A DNA stretch of 64,000 nucleotides from Halorubrum trapanicum (GTDB lineage Archaea > Halobacteriota > Halobacteria > Halobacteriales > Haloferacaceae). Positions 26,474 through 35,359 of this stretch are shown piece after piece; position 1 is the first letter of the stretch, and each line of letters opens with the position of its first letter. Both the position numbers and the translations under genes were made by a program. The notes under the pieces are model-generated. The model was given only the letters and a program-made list of their open reading frames with translations. It was not told where the DNA came from and did not search any database. The stretch spans positions 290,316 to 354,315 of the forward strand of contig NZ_JAGGKE010000003.1 of assembly GCF_017873555.1 (NCBI RefSeq), written 5' to 3'.

Positions 26474-26737
26474 GCGGTGGCGCGTGCCTGCGAGCGGCCG
26501 CCGGAGGCGGTCGCGAGTCAGCACGCGCGAGGGAGTCAGTCGCCCGAAGCGGAGCGAGGGCGACTGACGAGGCTGGGGAGGCGTGAGGCGCGGTTGCTGT
26601 GCGGTGCGGGGTGGACTCAAAGGGGCAGTCGCGAGGGCGAAGGCGCGCGACGTAAGCACCGCAGTGAGTGAGCGAAGCGAACGAACGAGGAGCGCAGCGA
26701 GCGCACCGAGCCCTCGCGACTGGGGCTTTGGAGGTGT
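26474..26737 (+). repeat. Dispersed structured repeat, copy A
   Basis: A ~264-base intergenic element between aIF2-gamma and the DUF5810 gene, which diverge. It has three hairpins. H1 at 26494-26514 is GCGGCCGCC/GGCGGTCGC with a GGA loop. H2 at 26536-26567 has a 10-base-pair stem and loop GAAGCGGAGCGA. H3 at 26618-26730 has CAAAG/CTTTG, a GGG/GGG internal loop and a 12-base-pair stem. Constant linkers include CGCGAGGGAGTC, GACGAGGCTGGGGAGG and GTAAGCACC. The same layout recurs at 39716, 45674 and (partly) 63890. Open frames across it are not proteins. Confidence 0.8.
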
Positions 26738-26831
26738 CCTCCGCGGAGGAAGCAGTTCCGGCCGAACCACCGATCTCGAGTGATCCACCTTCGACGCGGC
26801 TTTACGCCTCACGGCCGAACCCGCGTCCAAC

Positions 26832-27365
26832 ATGGGATACGCGTGCCCCGTCTGCGACACCCCGCAGCGCGACGGCGAACACCTCGCGCACCACCTCGCG
26901 TTCACGGCGATGCTTCACGGCGACGACCACGAGGCGTGGCTCGACGACCGCGTCCCCGACTGGAGCGACCGGGAACCTGCGGAACTCGCGGCCGAGGTGA
27001 CGCCCCACGCCGACGACGCCGAGTATAACGAGGTGTTCGAGGACACCGTCGCCCGCGGGCGCCCGGACGTCGGGATGGGGTCGGGAGGGACGTCCTCGGG
27101 CCACGACCACGGCGGCGCTGGCCACGGCCACGATCACGCCCACGGCGCCGACTCGGAGTCTTCCACCGGAGCCGGCGTCCCGGACCCCGACGCGGTCGAC
27201 GACCCGGCCGTCGCGGAGGCGCTCCGCGAGGCGCGCGAGCTGACCCGGCAGGCGGTCGGGGACGACGCCGGTCCCGAAGGCGACGACGCCGCTCCGGAAG
27301 CCGACGACGCCGACCGCGACGAGGACTCCGACTCCGAAGCGGACGATCCCGACCGCGACGCGTAG
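26832..27365 (+). CDS. DUF5810 zinc-binding protein with a His-rich segment
   Basis: A 177-aa protein. The N-terminal ~75 residues are a conserved haloarchaeal DUF5810 domain with Cys5/Cys8 (YACPVCDTPQ) and a following His cluster (EHLAHHLAFTAMLHGDDH), suggesting one zinc site. Around residues 90-107 is a run of His/Gly/Asp (GHDHGGAGHGHDHAHG), then a long acidic tail. The His-rich run could bind metals such as Zn or Ni, but no transporter is nearby. It is followed by a DUF5809 gene, 36 bases on. Confidence 0.82.
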   Translation: MGYACPVCDTPQRDGEHLAHHLAFTAMLHGDDHEAWLDDRVPDWSDREPAELAAEVTPHADDAEYNEVFEDTVARGRPDVGMGSGGTSSGHDHGGAGHGHDHAHGADSESSTGAGVPDPDAVDDPAVAEALREARELTRQAVGDDAGPEGDDAAPEADDADRDEDSDSEADDPDRDA

Positions 27366-27401
27366 CGGAACGCCCTTCCCCGACCCCAGACAATCCCGGG
27401 T

Positions 27402-27839
27402 ATGGAGACCAGAGGCACGTTCGCACCCGAGACGCGGGCCGAGGCGCTCGAACGGTACGAGGAGGTCGGTCCGGTCGCGCAGGTGGTCGTCCGCGAGGCC
27501 ACGAAGGCGATGTCGTTCGACGCCGACGAGTACGACGATCGCGTCACCCCCGAGGTGATCCGGACCGCCCGCGACGCGACGTTCGCCGAGCTGCTCGCGG
27601 TCCACGTCGGCGAGGACGGCGAGTTCGACGCGTGGCTCGCGGACAGCGAGTTCGACGACGAGGACGTGGTGCGGATCGGTTCCGACAACGTCGACAACGT
27701 CGTCTGGCACCCGGTCCCCTTCGCGGACACCGTGATCGCAGCGACGTACCAAGAGGAGCCGGACGCGGCCGCCAGCACCCTCCGGCGCAACGCCTTCGGG
27801 CGCGTCTACCGCGAGGAGTTCTACGAGTCCGGCCGGTAG
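27402..27839 (+). CDS. DUF5809 family protein
   Basis: A 145-aa soluble protein of the haloarchaeal DUF5809 type (METRGTFAPETRAEALERYE, then WHPVPFADTVIAATYQEEPD and a C-terminal NAFGRVYREEFYESGR). No catalytic motif is visible. It lies directly after the DUF5810 gene, and the two are usually neighbours, which suggests a shared unknown function. Confidence 0.82.
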   Translation: METRGTFAPETRAEALERYEEVGPVAQVVVREATKAMSFDADEYDDRVTPEVIRTARDATFAELLAVHVGEDGEFDAWLADSEFDDEDVVRIGSDNVDNVVWHPVPFADTVIAATYQEEPDAAASTLRRNAFGRVYREEFYESGR

Positions 27840-27977
27840 CCGACGCGCTCAGCCGATACGGTCGATCCTTACACAGTCTCACCGCGGGCCGCAGCGCGGC
27901 CGCTCTCCGAGACGAACGAAACCGCAAAATCGGACCGCGAGCGTCGCCGTCGGCGACGCGGTGGGTAGCTCGACGCC

Positions 27978-28244
27978 TTACAGGCGACCGACGTTCTCGA
28001 CCGCGACGGACTCGACCGCTTCGACCTGGGAGAACGCCTCCTCGACGGCCTCCGTGCCGCCCGCGCCGTCGGGAACGATGACCGTCGGGAGGAGCGCGAC
28101 CAGCCCGAACGCGACGTCGTCGCGCTCGAAGCCGCGGATCTTCGCGCCCTCGGGGAGGACCGCTTCGAGGCGGTCCTGGAGGTCGTCGAGGTCGACGTCG
28201 GGGCTGTTCGGCATGACCTTGATCTTGGCGGCGACGTCGCCCAT
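27978..28244 (-). CDS. ef1B: Elongation factor 1-beta
   Basis: An 88-aa archaeal EF-1beta, the nucleotide exchange factor for EF-1alpha. It has the ferredoxin-like fold ([20 protein letters not shown]) and the C-terminal exchange segment [15 protein letters not shown]. It is second in a two-gene operon with the zinc-finger protein, one base apart from its stop codon. Confidence 0.95.
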   Translation of the reverse strand: MGDVAAKIKVMPNSPDVDLDDLQDRLEAVLPEGAKIRGFERDDVAFGLVALLPTVIVPDGAGGTEAVEEAFSQVEAVESVAVENVGRL

Positions 28245-28245
28245 C

Positions 28246-28425
28246 TTACGGCCCCCGGAACCCGCAGTCGTGGCACTCGTAGAGATTGCTCTGCTTCCGG
28301 CACTTCGAACACCGGTAGATAGTGGCGCCGCAGTCCGGACAGGAGAACTGCGCGGCGTTCATGCCGGACACCTGGATCCCACAGGAGACGCACTGCGGGG
28401 TACCTTGAGAGTCGCTCTGGCTCAT
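28246..28425 (-). CDS. HVO_2753-family zinc-finger protein
   Basis: A 59-aa protein with four CxxC pairs, Cys12/15, 29/32, 39/42 and 51/54, the layout of the HVO_2753 family. In Haloferax volcanii that protein has a solved structure and is needed for normal swarming and biofilm formation. It probably binds two zinc ions. Its position just before EF-1beta is conserved, hinting at a link to translation. The start at 28425 is preceded by a TTAAAAG promoter element ~25 bases up. Confidence 0.93.
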   Translation of the reverse strand: MSQSDSQGTPQCVSCGIQVSGMNAAQFSCPDCGATIYRCSKCRKQSNLYECHDCGFRGP

Positions 28426-28549
28426 ACACGTACTCACCGGCCGCGACTTTTAACCGTTGTTCTTTCCGCCGGGACGACCCGTGCGCCCCGATACCGCACC
28501 GCTCGGCGGGCGAGCGACCGGCCGTCGGCGGCGGCACCGCGGCCTCCGT

Positions 28550-29785
28550 TCACCAGACGATCAGCGGTCCGATCAGCACGCCCATCAGGTGGACGCGCCG
28601 CGCGCCGACCCGCGGCGGGACGAGTCCCAACGCGCCGGCGACGAGGAGGACGCCGACGCCGAACCCCCCGGCGAACGCGTACGAGAGGAGCGCGAGCAGC
28701 CCCAACACGCCGAGCGACAGTCGGGTGTAGTCGGCGTTGCCGACGATCCGAAGGTACGGGTCGCCGAGCAGCACGACCAGCGCGAACCCGAAGCACGCGG
28801 CGGTCGCGGCCGCGACGAGCAGTATCGGCAGCGCGAACGGGACGCCGGCCCGATCGATCGCGACGGTCACGCCCGTGCGCGGCGTCCCGAGCGCGACCAG
28901 CGCGAACAGCGCGAACACCGTGTTCGCCGTGCTCGCGCCGCTCGTCGCCACGACGAACCCGCGGTCGGCCGACGCGCGCGGCACCGCGGGCATCGCGGCC
29001 ACGGCGGCGATGGCGGCCGACACGCCCGGCACGTACCCTACCACCGCGCCGGCGAGCGAGCCGGCGCCCGCGCTCGTCCCGAGGTCGCGGGCGTCCATCG
29101 CGATCCGCGGGTCGGCCTGTGGCGGGACGCCATCGCCGCCGAGCGCGTCGACGAGGACCGGGACGCCGAACAGCCCGGCGAACAGCGGCGCGAGGACGCC
29201 GCCGGTCGACAGCGGCGCCGCGGGGTCGGCGTCGAGCGTCGCGAACCCGAGCGCGGCGCTCGCGAGGAACGCGACCAGCCCGCCGACGGCGGCCCGCCGC
29301 GACGACTCCGTGAGCACGAGCAGGGCGACGACGCCCCCGAGCAGCAGCGGCAGGTGCGCCCGCAGCGTGGGGTACCACCGAACCATGAGCCAGGTGATCG
29401 GCACCGCCAGCGGGACCGCGAGCGCGACCGCCAGCCCGGAGCCGACCGCGGAGAGGCGGACCGCCTCCCGGCCGCGCCCCGCGATCACCAACCGGTGACC
29501 CGGGAGCGCGGCGACCGCCGTCGCGGCGTCCGGCACGCCGAGCGCGAGCGCGGGGACGATGTCGAGGAACGAGTGGACGACGCCGGCGCCGAGCATCGCG
29601 ACGCCGACGAACAGCGGGTCCGCCGGCACCGACGGGGCGAACCCGGCCAGAAGCAGCGCGAAGTTGTTGGCGTGGAGTCCGGGGACCAGCCCGCTCGCGG
29701 TCCCGAGCGCGATCCCGCCGAGCAGGAACGCGAGCGCGCCCGCGGCGAACGTCGGGTCGACCACCGGCCGCACGAGCGCGTCCAT
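28550..29785 (-). CDS. TctA-like tripartite tricarboxylate transporter permease (DUF112)
   Basis: A 411-aa membrane protein with about ten helices in two inverted halves. Each half has a Pro-Gly signature: GLVPGLHANNFALLL near residue 32 and VGYVPGVSAAIAAV near 258. This is the archaeal DUF112/TctA family. Bacterial TctA works with TctB and a periplasmic TctC; neither is here, as is usual for archaeal members, so the substrate is unknown. Single gene. Confidence 0.88.
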   Translation of the reverse strand: MDALVRPVVDPTFAAGALAFLLGGIALGTASGLVPGLHANNFALLLAGFAPSVPADPLFVGVAMLGAGVVHSFLDIVPALALGVPDAATAVAALPGHRLVIAGRGREAVRLSAVGSGLAVALAVPLAVPITWLMVRWYPTLRAHLPLLLGGVVALLVLTESSRRAAVGGLVAFLASAALGFATLDADPAAPLSTGGVLAPLFAGLFGVPVLVDALGGDGVPPQADPRIAMDARDLGTSAGAGSLAGAVVGYVPGVSAAIAAVAAMPAVPRASADRGFVVATSGASTANTVFALFALVALGTPRTGVTVAIDRAGVPFALPILLVAAATAACFGFALVVLLGDPYLRIVGNADYTRLSLGVLGLLALLSYAFAGGFGVGVLLVAGALGLVPPRVGARRVHLMGVLIGPLIVW

Positions 29786-29871
29786 CGAAGCGGGATGGCC
29801 GCGGCTCCGGACTTAACGTGTCGGGCGGTCGCGGCGGTCAGCAGAACCAGCGCCGATTCGAATCCGAGCGG

Positions 29872-30066
29872 TTAGGCGTGCTGTGCCGCCTGCGCCTTCT
29901 TCTGGGTGACGTAGCCGGCGATCCGGTTGCGGACGCCCTTCGACTCGACGGTCGTCAGGGCCGTGACGCTCTCCTTGTTCGTCTCGAAGTCGGTGTTGAA
30001 CGAGTCGGGATACCGCTCCAGCAGGGCGTTCCCGAGCTGTTTGATGTACTTGGGTTTGATGGCCAT
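29872..30066 (-). CDS. rps17e: 30S ribosomal protein S17e
   Basis: A 64-aa archaeal S17e (MAIKPKYIKQLGNALLERYPDS ... VRNRIAGYVTQKKAQ). Unusually for this genome it is basic at both ends. The start has CCCTTTTAG ~25 bases upstream on the minus strand. Confidence 0.96.
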   Translation of the reverse strand: MAIKPKYIKQLGNALLERYPDSFNTDFETNKESVTALTTVESKGVRNRIAGYVTQKKAQAAQHA

Positions 30067-30172
30067 ACCGAGCGGTACCGGCGGCCCGAACTAAAAGGGT
30101 TCGTTCCGCCGCGAGCGGCCGCGAGGCGCGGTCCCGGCGGCTCGGGCCCGGCCGAGATCCGGCGGCGGCCCC

Positions 30173-30835
30173 TCAGGACCGGTCGCGCTCCCGCCAGCCG
30201 GTCGCCTCGTCGATCCGCGCGAACGCCTCGCGCTCGGCCGGCCCGCCGCAGCGCTCGACCACGTCGGCGAAGTACTCCAGCCGCACCAGCAGCTCCCCGG
30301 CGTCGAACGCCGGCACGTCCAGTCGCGAGGCGGCCACCGTGGCGTCGACGACCGCGCCGAACCCCCGGTTCACCGTCGGCACGCGCTCGGTCACGACCTC
30401 CCACTCGACCGGCGACAGCTCCCACGTCCGAATCGTGGTGTCCCCCTCTGTCTCGGCCGCGACCTCCTCGGCGCGCACCTCGACCCACGCGTCGGCGCTC
30501 GGCAGGACCGGTTCGTCGACCTCCCGAACCGTGAGCGCCGCGTCCACGAACGTCCGTGGGTCGACGGTGAACTGGACCACGCCGCCCGCGCGCTCGGCGA
30601 AGTTCCGCCACGTGCGGGTTCGCCCGTAGGTGCGCGCGGTGACCGGTCCCTCGGGGTCGTCCGGCGCGTGAAGCCCCAGCGCCGCGACGTTCCACCGGTC
30701 GTTCGGACCGCGAGTCGTCACGACGGACTCGGTGACGCCCCGGAGCGGCACCGGCCAGCCGTCGGGTGCGACGCATGCGGGGTCGGTCCGGTCGGTCCGC
30801 TCCGCGGTTCCGTCGTCGGGAGGGTCCGAGGTCAC
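30173..30835 (-). CDS. DUF447 family protein
   Basis: A 220-aa protein read from a GTG at 30835 that overlaps the stop of the upstream CitG-like gene. It has the DUF447 beta-barrel pattern: VTESVVTTRGPNDRWNVAALGLH, RTYGRTRTWRNFAE and GFGAVVDATVAASRLDVP. DUF447 resembles flavin-binding split barrels. In methanogens and C1-metabolising bacteria it occurs with methanopterin-related genes; haloarchaea lack methanopterin, so the role here is open. It is the last gene of the cofD operon. Confidence 0.88.
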   Translation of the reverse strand: MTSDPPDDGTAERTDRTDPACVAPDGWPVPLRGVTESVVTTRGPNDRWNVAALGLHAPDDPEGPVTARTYGRTRTWRNFAERAGGVVQFTVDPRTFVDAALTVREVDEPVLPSADAWVEVRAEEVAAETEGDTTIRTWELSPVEWEVVTERVPTVNRGFGAVVDATVAASRLDVPAFDAGELLVRLEYFADVVERCGGPAEREAFARIDEATGWRERDRS

Positions 30836-31899
30836 GGCGCCACCTCCGCGCCGCGCCGGAGCGCGACGAACAGCGCCGCGCAGGTGAGGTCGGCGGTCGT
30901 CCCGGGGTTTACCCCTTCGGCGACGAACGCATCCGCCAGCGACTCCGCGGCGTCGAGGTCGGCGTCGTGGACGGTGTCCGCGTCGATCGCGTCGATGTCC
31001 CCGACGGGTCCGGCCGCGTCCCCCTCGTCCGGTTCCAGAATCTCTCTCGCCCGAGCGCTCGCCTCGCGGGCCGTCTCGGTCCCCCGCGTCGACGCGACGA
31101 GGGTGTCCGGCTCTGCCGCGAGCAGTCCCAGGAACGCCCGTGCGGCCCGGTCCGCGAGCGGTCCCTCGTCGGTCAGGATCCACTCGGCCGCGCGGAACGT
31201 CCGCGGAAAGCCCTCGGTCCACTCCGCGGCGTTTCGATCGGGGACGCGGTCCGGTTCGGCCGAACCGGTCGCGTTCGCGGAGGCGGCCGACTCCGACGAA
31301 TCGGCCGGCGCCGCGGACAGCGCCAGCACGTCGCCCAGGGTCGTCTCGCGGTCGCGGAGCGCGGGCTCGGCGTCGCTCCCGCGTCGCACGTCGAGGGCGT
31401 CCGCGCCCGGCGGCGGGTCGTCGACCGCGACGTCGACGGACTCGAACGCGCGGTAGAACGCGACCGCGTCGTCGACCGTCGTCGCCCGACACACCGCGTC
31501 GACGCCGGCGGGAGCGAGTTCGCGGTCGGGATCGGCGGCCGTCCGCACCAGCGGGACCAACAGCAGCAGACAGCCGAACTGCGTGTTCGTGCCGGCGCGC
31601 GAGGCCATCCCGGAGACGGCGCGTTCGAAGGCGTCGCCGACCGCGGGGTTCCCGTCCGCAGAGTTCCCGTCCGCGGCCGTCTCCGCCGCCAGTTCGAGTC
31701 CCGCCCGGGCGCCGACGGCGCCCCCGAGGAACGACTCGAACCGCAGGTCGTCGAGGTCGCGGCGGCGGTCGACGTTCCCCGGCTTCGGCGTGCCGGCGAC
31801 CTCCACCAGAAGCGCGAGCGTCGCGTCGTCGACCGGATCGGTCGCGACGGCGTCGCTCGCGCCGACCGCGTTCGCCTCCCCTCGCTCGTCGCGGCTCAC
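30832..31899 (-). CDS. Triphosphoribosyl-dephospho-CoA synthase (CitG/MdcB) family protein
   Basis: A 355-aa CitG-like protein with a GTG start. The family signature GTPKPGNVDRRRD is at 36-48. Further along are GTNTQFGCLLLLVPLV and PGTTADLTCAALFVALRRG. True CitG makes the citrate-lyase cofactor, but no citrate lyase or malonate decarboxylase genes are here, and its operon partners are CofD, a Dus-like barrel and DUF447. So it likely transfers a ribosyl group in some other cofactor pathway; that is inference. It contains long Ala/Asp-rich inserts. Confidence 0.85.
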   Translation of the reverse strand: MSRDERGEANAVGASDAVATDPVDDATLALLVEVAGTPKPGNVDRRRDLDDLRFESFLGGAVGARAGLELAAETAADGNSADGNPAVGDAFERAVSGMASRAGTNTQFGCLLLLVPLVRTAADPDRELAPAGVDAVCRATTVDDAVAFYRAFESVDVAVDDPPPGADALDVRRGSDAEPALRDRETTLGDVLALSAAPADSSESAASANATGSAEPDRVPDRNAAEWTEGFPRTFRAAEWILTDEGPLADRAARAFLGLLAAEPDTLVASTRGTETAREASARAREILEPDEGDAAGPVGDIDAIDADTVHDADLDAAESLADAFVAEGVNPGTTADLTCAALFVALRRGAEVAP

Positions 31900-32759
31900 G
31901 GTTTCGCCTCCGGCTCGGGATCCACTTCATCGCCGTCGCGGTCTCTCAGCGCTCCCATCCGCCACTCCTCGATCGCGTCCGCGACGCGCGCGAGGACCGG
32001 CGGGTCCTCGGTCGGTCGCCCGACGCTCACCGCGTCCGCGCCGTGTTCCGCGTACTCGGCGACCGTCTCCCGGCCCCGGACGCCGTTGTTGGCGACGATC
32101 GTCAGGTCGGTGAGATCGCCCGCGTCGCCGCTCGCGGGCGCCGCGTCGACGGCCGCCGCGATGTCGGCGATCACCGCCTCCGAGTCCATCGCGTCGACGT
32201 GGAGCCAGTCCGCGCCGGCCGCCGCGGCGGTCTCCGCGACCGCGACGAGGTCGACGCCGGGGACCTCCGCGCGGCCCTTCACGCTCGTCGTCGCGCCCGC
32301 CTCGGCCGCCGCGGCGACGTAGCTCGCGAGGCGGTCCGGGTCGCGGAGGAGGGACTCCCCGCAGCCGACCGCGCGTAGTTCCGGCTGTCGGCAGTGAGCG
32401 TTGACCTCGCAGACCGCGTCGCGGTCGGCACAGACCTCGGCGACCTCGCGGATCGCCTCCGGCGTCGCGCTCCGGACGTTGATCCCGGGTCGGACCGGCG
32501 CGTCCGCGAGCGCGTCCAGCTGGTCGGCGACGAACGCGACCGGATCGGCCGGGAGGAACTCCTCGCGCCCGCGGGCGACGAGGTCGCGGGCGGCGGCGCG
32601 GCTGGCCGGGTCGAGCGCGACGCCCCCGAGGATTGCGACGTCGACGTGCTCGGCCGCGGCGCGGGCCCACTCGGCGTCCGCGGCGCCGCTGAGGCTCGCG
32701 GCGACGAGGAACGGAGCGTCGCCCGCGGGCGCTTCGCTCCCGTCTGCGCTCCGATTCAC
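31896..32759 (-). CDS. Dihydrouridine synthase-like TIM-barrel protein
   Basis: A 287-aa protein with a GTG start overlapping the cofD stop. It has Dus-like barrel features: [15 protein letters not shown], the motif [21 protein letters not shown] (catalytic-type Cys in the Dus family), [14 protein letters not shown] and a phosphate-binding end [13 protein letters not shown] ... [11 protein letters not shown]. Archaeal relatives are annotated as tRNA-dihydrouridine synthase or methanogenesis-marker-9-like proteins. The operon context with cofD and the CitG-like gene argues for cofactor rather than tRNA work. Confidence 0.8.
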   Translation of the reverse strand: MNRSADGSEAPAGDAPFLVAASLSGAADAEWARAAAEHVDVAILGGVALDPASRAAARDLVARGREEFLPADPVAFVADQLDALADAPVRPGINVRSATPEAIREVAEVCADRDAVCEVNAHCRQPELRAVGCGESLLRDPDRLASYVAAAAEAGATTSVKGRAEVPGVDLVAVAETAAAAGADWLHVDAMDSEAVIADIAAAVDAAPASGDAGDLTDLTIVANNGVRGRETVAEYAEHGADAVSVGRPTEDPPVLARVADAIEEWRMGALRDRDGDEVDPEPEAKP

Positions 32760-33793
32760 CCCGCGCCCTCCCGCGGCGGCCGCGCGGCCGCCGCGTCGTC
32801 GTCGACCGCCGCCAGCGCGCGCTCGCAGGCCCGGGCGACGCGCTCCGCGTCGTCGGCGTCGTCGATCCGCGTGTCGGTGCGCTCGACGTGGCGGTCGAGT
32901 TCCGTCGGGTCCGCGTCGTCGAGGACGAACGCGTCCGCGAAGGGATAGGACTCGGCCACGCCCGCGGTGGAGGGGTCGCGTCCGACTCCCTCCATCAGGT
33001 CCGCGGCCGGCCCGGAGAACACCTCGTCGCCGACGAACGGCGAGACGGCGACCACGGGCGTCTCCCGGAGCGCGCGCTCGAATCCGGGGAGCGCCAGCAT
33101 CGGCCCGAGGCTCGTCACGGGGTTCGAGGGACCGATCACGACCGGATCCGCGAGCGCAGCCAACACGGCGTCGGTCGGCTCGGCGTCGGCGGCGCCCCGG
33201 AACTCCACGTCGGCGACGGCCGGCTCGCCGCGGCGCGCGACCCAGTACTCCTGGAAGTGGAGCGCCTCGCCGCCCTCGGTGTGGATCAGCGTCGCGACCG
33301 GGTCGTCGGACATCGGGAGGAGGTCGACGTCGAGTTCGAACGCGTCCGCGAGGGTCCGAATCGCCTCCGTCAGCGTGTGCCCCTCGTCGAGCAGGCCCGT
33401 GCGCGTGAGGTGGACCGCCCGGTCGCGGTCGCCGATCTCCATGAACTCCCCGACCCCAGAGAAGCGCCGCCAGCGGGCGATCTCGCGGCCCGCGGTCTGC
33501 GCGTCGTCGTCGAGATATCGCGGGGCGGTCCCGAGTCCGACCTCCTCGGCGAGCCGGCGCAGCTCCTCGTGGGTCGCGGTCGTGTCGCCGTCGATCCCCC
33601 ACCACGTCTCGCGGTCGAGGACGCCGCTGCCCGCGAACAGCACGGTGTCGACGTCCGGGCAGACGAGGTGGCCGCCGAGCTCGACGTCGTCGCCGGTGTT
33701 GGCGACGACCGCGGTCTCGGCCGACTCGAACACCCGGGCCGCGCCGTCGAGGAGCTTCGGCGTGCCCGTCCCCCCGGCGAGGAAGGTTACCAT
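32756..33793 (-). CDS. cofD: 2-phospho-L-lactate transferase CofD
   Basis: A 345-aa CofD, which transfers the phospholactyl (or phosphoenolpyruvyl) group to Fo in coenzyme F420 synthesis. The N-terminal nucleotide loop [17 protein letters not shown] and the later [13 protein letters not shown] signature are plain. It is the first of four overlapping genes (cofD, Dus-like, CitG-like, DUF447), each joined by a 4-base stop/start overlap. The last ~60 residues are an Asp/Ala-rich tail. Confidence 0.95.
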   Translation of the reverse strand: MVTFLAGGTGTPKLLDGAARVFESAETAVVANTGDDVELGGHLVCPDVDTVLFAGSGVLDRETWWGIDGDTTATHEELRRLAEEVGLGTAPRYLDDDAQTAGREIARWRRFSGVGEFMEIGDRDRAVHLTRTGLLDEGHTLTEAIRTLADAFELDVDLLPMSDDPVATLIHTEGGEALHFQEYWVARRGEPAVADVEFRGAADAEPTDAVLAALADPVVIGPSNPVTSLGPMLALPGFERALRETPVVAVSPFVGDEVFSGPAADLMEGVGRDPSTAGVAESYPFADAFVLDDADPTELDRHVERTDTRIDDADDAERVARACERALAAVDDDAAAARPPREGAG

Positions 33794-33833
33794 ACCGGCG
33801 CAAGGCGGCGGTCGGGTTTGTATCCTCGCCTCC

Positions 33834-33920
33834 GCGGTCCGTTCCCTTTCGCCCCCTGCGGTCCGTCCCCTCTCGACTCCGCGGTCCGTTCCCTCTTGCC
33901 CCCCGCGGTCGGCCCCCGAG
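33834..33920. repeat. Imperfect 23-24-base tandem repeat upstream of cofD
   Basis: Units beginning GCGGTCC start at 33834, 33858, 33881 and (degenerate) 33905. They fill the space between the divergent cofD operon and the 33962 gene. The repeats carry CCCT/CTTT-type tracts. They could be slippage products or a binding array. Confidence 0.6.
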
Positions 33921-33961
33921 ACGCGATGGATTAATGTGAGTTCTGGGTGAGTGCTCCTCGC

Positions 33962-34417
33962 ATGGACCCCGCAGACCTCACCGCCGCCCTCTCGGTCGCG
34001 CTCGCCTCGATAGTTCTCGTCGTCGCCGCCGCGCTGATCGGACTCCTCGACGCGGTGTCGCCGCTTTTCGCCGCGCTCGCGGTCGCCGTCGCGGATCGGC
34101 TCGCGCCGCTCGCCGCCGCGATTCCCGACGCCGGACCGTCTGTCGAGTCGCTCCTGTTGGTCGGCCTTCCGTCCGCGCTCGCGCTCGCGACCGCCGCTCG
34201 CGGGGTCGCGAACCCGACTCCGGCGGACGTCGCGCTCGCTGCCTTCGCCGTTCCGTGCCTGCTCGTCGCCGCCGCGACGGTCGCTGTCCGATGGGTCGGC
34301 GATCCGGGGGTCCTCCTCGGCGGGCTCGTCACCTTCGCCGCCGGAGCCGTCCTCGCCGTCATCGTCGTCGTCGACGCGGCGCTGACGCTCGGGACGACCG
34401 CGCCGAGGGCCGGCTGA
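33962..34417 (+). CDS. Membrane protein, unknown function
   Basis: A 151-aa very hydrophobic protein with four or five predicted helices (roughly residues 8-30, 34-55, 64-80, 88-108, 118-143) and almost no soluble part. The start at 33962 is preceded by GATTAATG ~30 bases up. It has no motif to suggest function. It is rich in Ala/Val/Leu, so domain recognition is poor. Confidence 0.7.
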   Translation: MDPADLTAALSVALASIVLVVAAALIGLLDAVSPLFAALAVAVADRLAPLAAAIPDAGPSVESLLLVGLPSALALATAARGVANPTPADVALAAFAVPCLLVAAATVAVRWVGDPGVLLGGLVTFAAGAVLAVIVVVDAALTLGTTAPRAG

Positions 34418-34462
34418 GCGCCCCGCGAGGAGCGGCTGAGACTCTCAGGAGGGTCGGCCGAC

Positions 34463-35359
34463 TCACTCGCCGCGAACGACGCTCGTCTGCATCCCGTCCG
34501 TGTTGAACGCGCTCCCGGCCTCCTCGCCGCCGAGGACGATCACGCCCGCGCCAGATCCGGTGATCTCCGCGAACTCGTCGATCGCGCGGTCCGCCGCCTG
34601 CTGGGCGCCGACACCGTCTTCGAGGTGCCTCACGGCCCGTCGCGAGAGCGTCACGCGCGCGATGTCCTCTCCGGCGCCCGTCGCGCTCGCGCCGCCCGCC
34701 TCGGTACAGAAGAACCCCGATCCGACCTGCGGCACGTCGCCGACGCGCCCGGCGAGCGCGAACGACCGGCCGCCGGTGGAGGTCACCGCTGCGAACGTCT
34801 CGCCGTCCGTCGCCACCGCGCCGACCGTGTCGTGGTCAGGAGCGTCGCTTTCGGATTCCCCGCCCGCCTGGTCGTCGCCCGAGCCGAACCGCGAGGCGAG
34901 CCAGTCGAGGTGTTCGCGGGGACCGCCCCGCGTCGGGTCCTCCGCCTCGTAGCGCTCCCGCGTCTCGTCGGTGAGCAGGTCGACGCCGGTCTCGACCCCG
35001 AACTCCGCCGCGAGGTCGACCGCGTGCTCGCCCGAGACGAAAATGTGCGGCGTCTCCGAGCGAACGACGCGAGCGACGCTCGCCGCGTGTTCGACGCCGG
35101 GCATCGAGCAGGCCGCGCCGACCTCGCGGTCCGAGGTCATCACGCCCGCGTCGGTGCGGACGACGCCGTCGGACTGGACCGCCCCGCCGACGCCCGCGTT
35201 GAACCGCGGATCGGACTCGAGGACGCCGACCGCGGACTCCACCGCGTCGAGCGGCGTCGCGCCCTCCGCGCCGCGCGCGGCCGCTTCGTCGAGGACCGCC
35301 TGTCTCGGCTCCGGGTCGTCGGGGGCGCCGCCGGCGCCGCCGTGGACGATGACTCGCAT
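34463..35359 (-). CDS. Isoaspartyl peptidase/L-asparaginase (Ntn hydrolase)
   Basis: A 298-aa plant-type asparaginase. The start gives MRVIVHGGAGG, the family beginning. The self-cleavage/nucleophile threonine is Thr178 in DHDTVGAVATDG, and GGRSFALAGRVGDVPQVGSGFF follows. The precursor cleaves before Thr178 into two subunits. A ~35-residue acidic stretch just before the cleavage site is typical of the flexible linker. It is divergent from the HTTM gene at 35493. Confidence 0.93.
   Translation of the reverse strand: MRVIVHGGAGGAPDDPEPRQAVLDEAAARGAEGATPLDAVESAVGVLESDPRFNAGVGGAVQSDGVVRTDAGVMTSDREVGAACSMPGVEHAASVARVVRSETPHIFVSGEHAVDLAAEFGVETGVDLLTDETRERYEAEDPTRGGPREHLDWLASRFGSGDDQAGGESESDAPDHDTVGAVATDGETFAAVTSTGGRSFALAGRVGDVPQVGSGFFCTEAGGASATGAGEDIARVTLSRRAVRHLEDGVGAQQAADRAIDEFAEITGSGAGVIVLGGEEAGSAFNTDGMQTSVVRGE

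Noticed and set aside
26411..26905. Open frame of ~165 codons on the minus strand across repeat copy A
   Set aside because: It is the translation of the structured repeat, basic and Arg/Pro/Ser-rich, unlike real acidic proteins here; similar frames arise in copies B and C.
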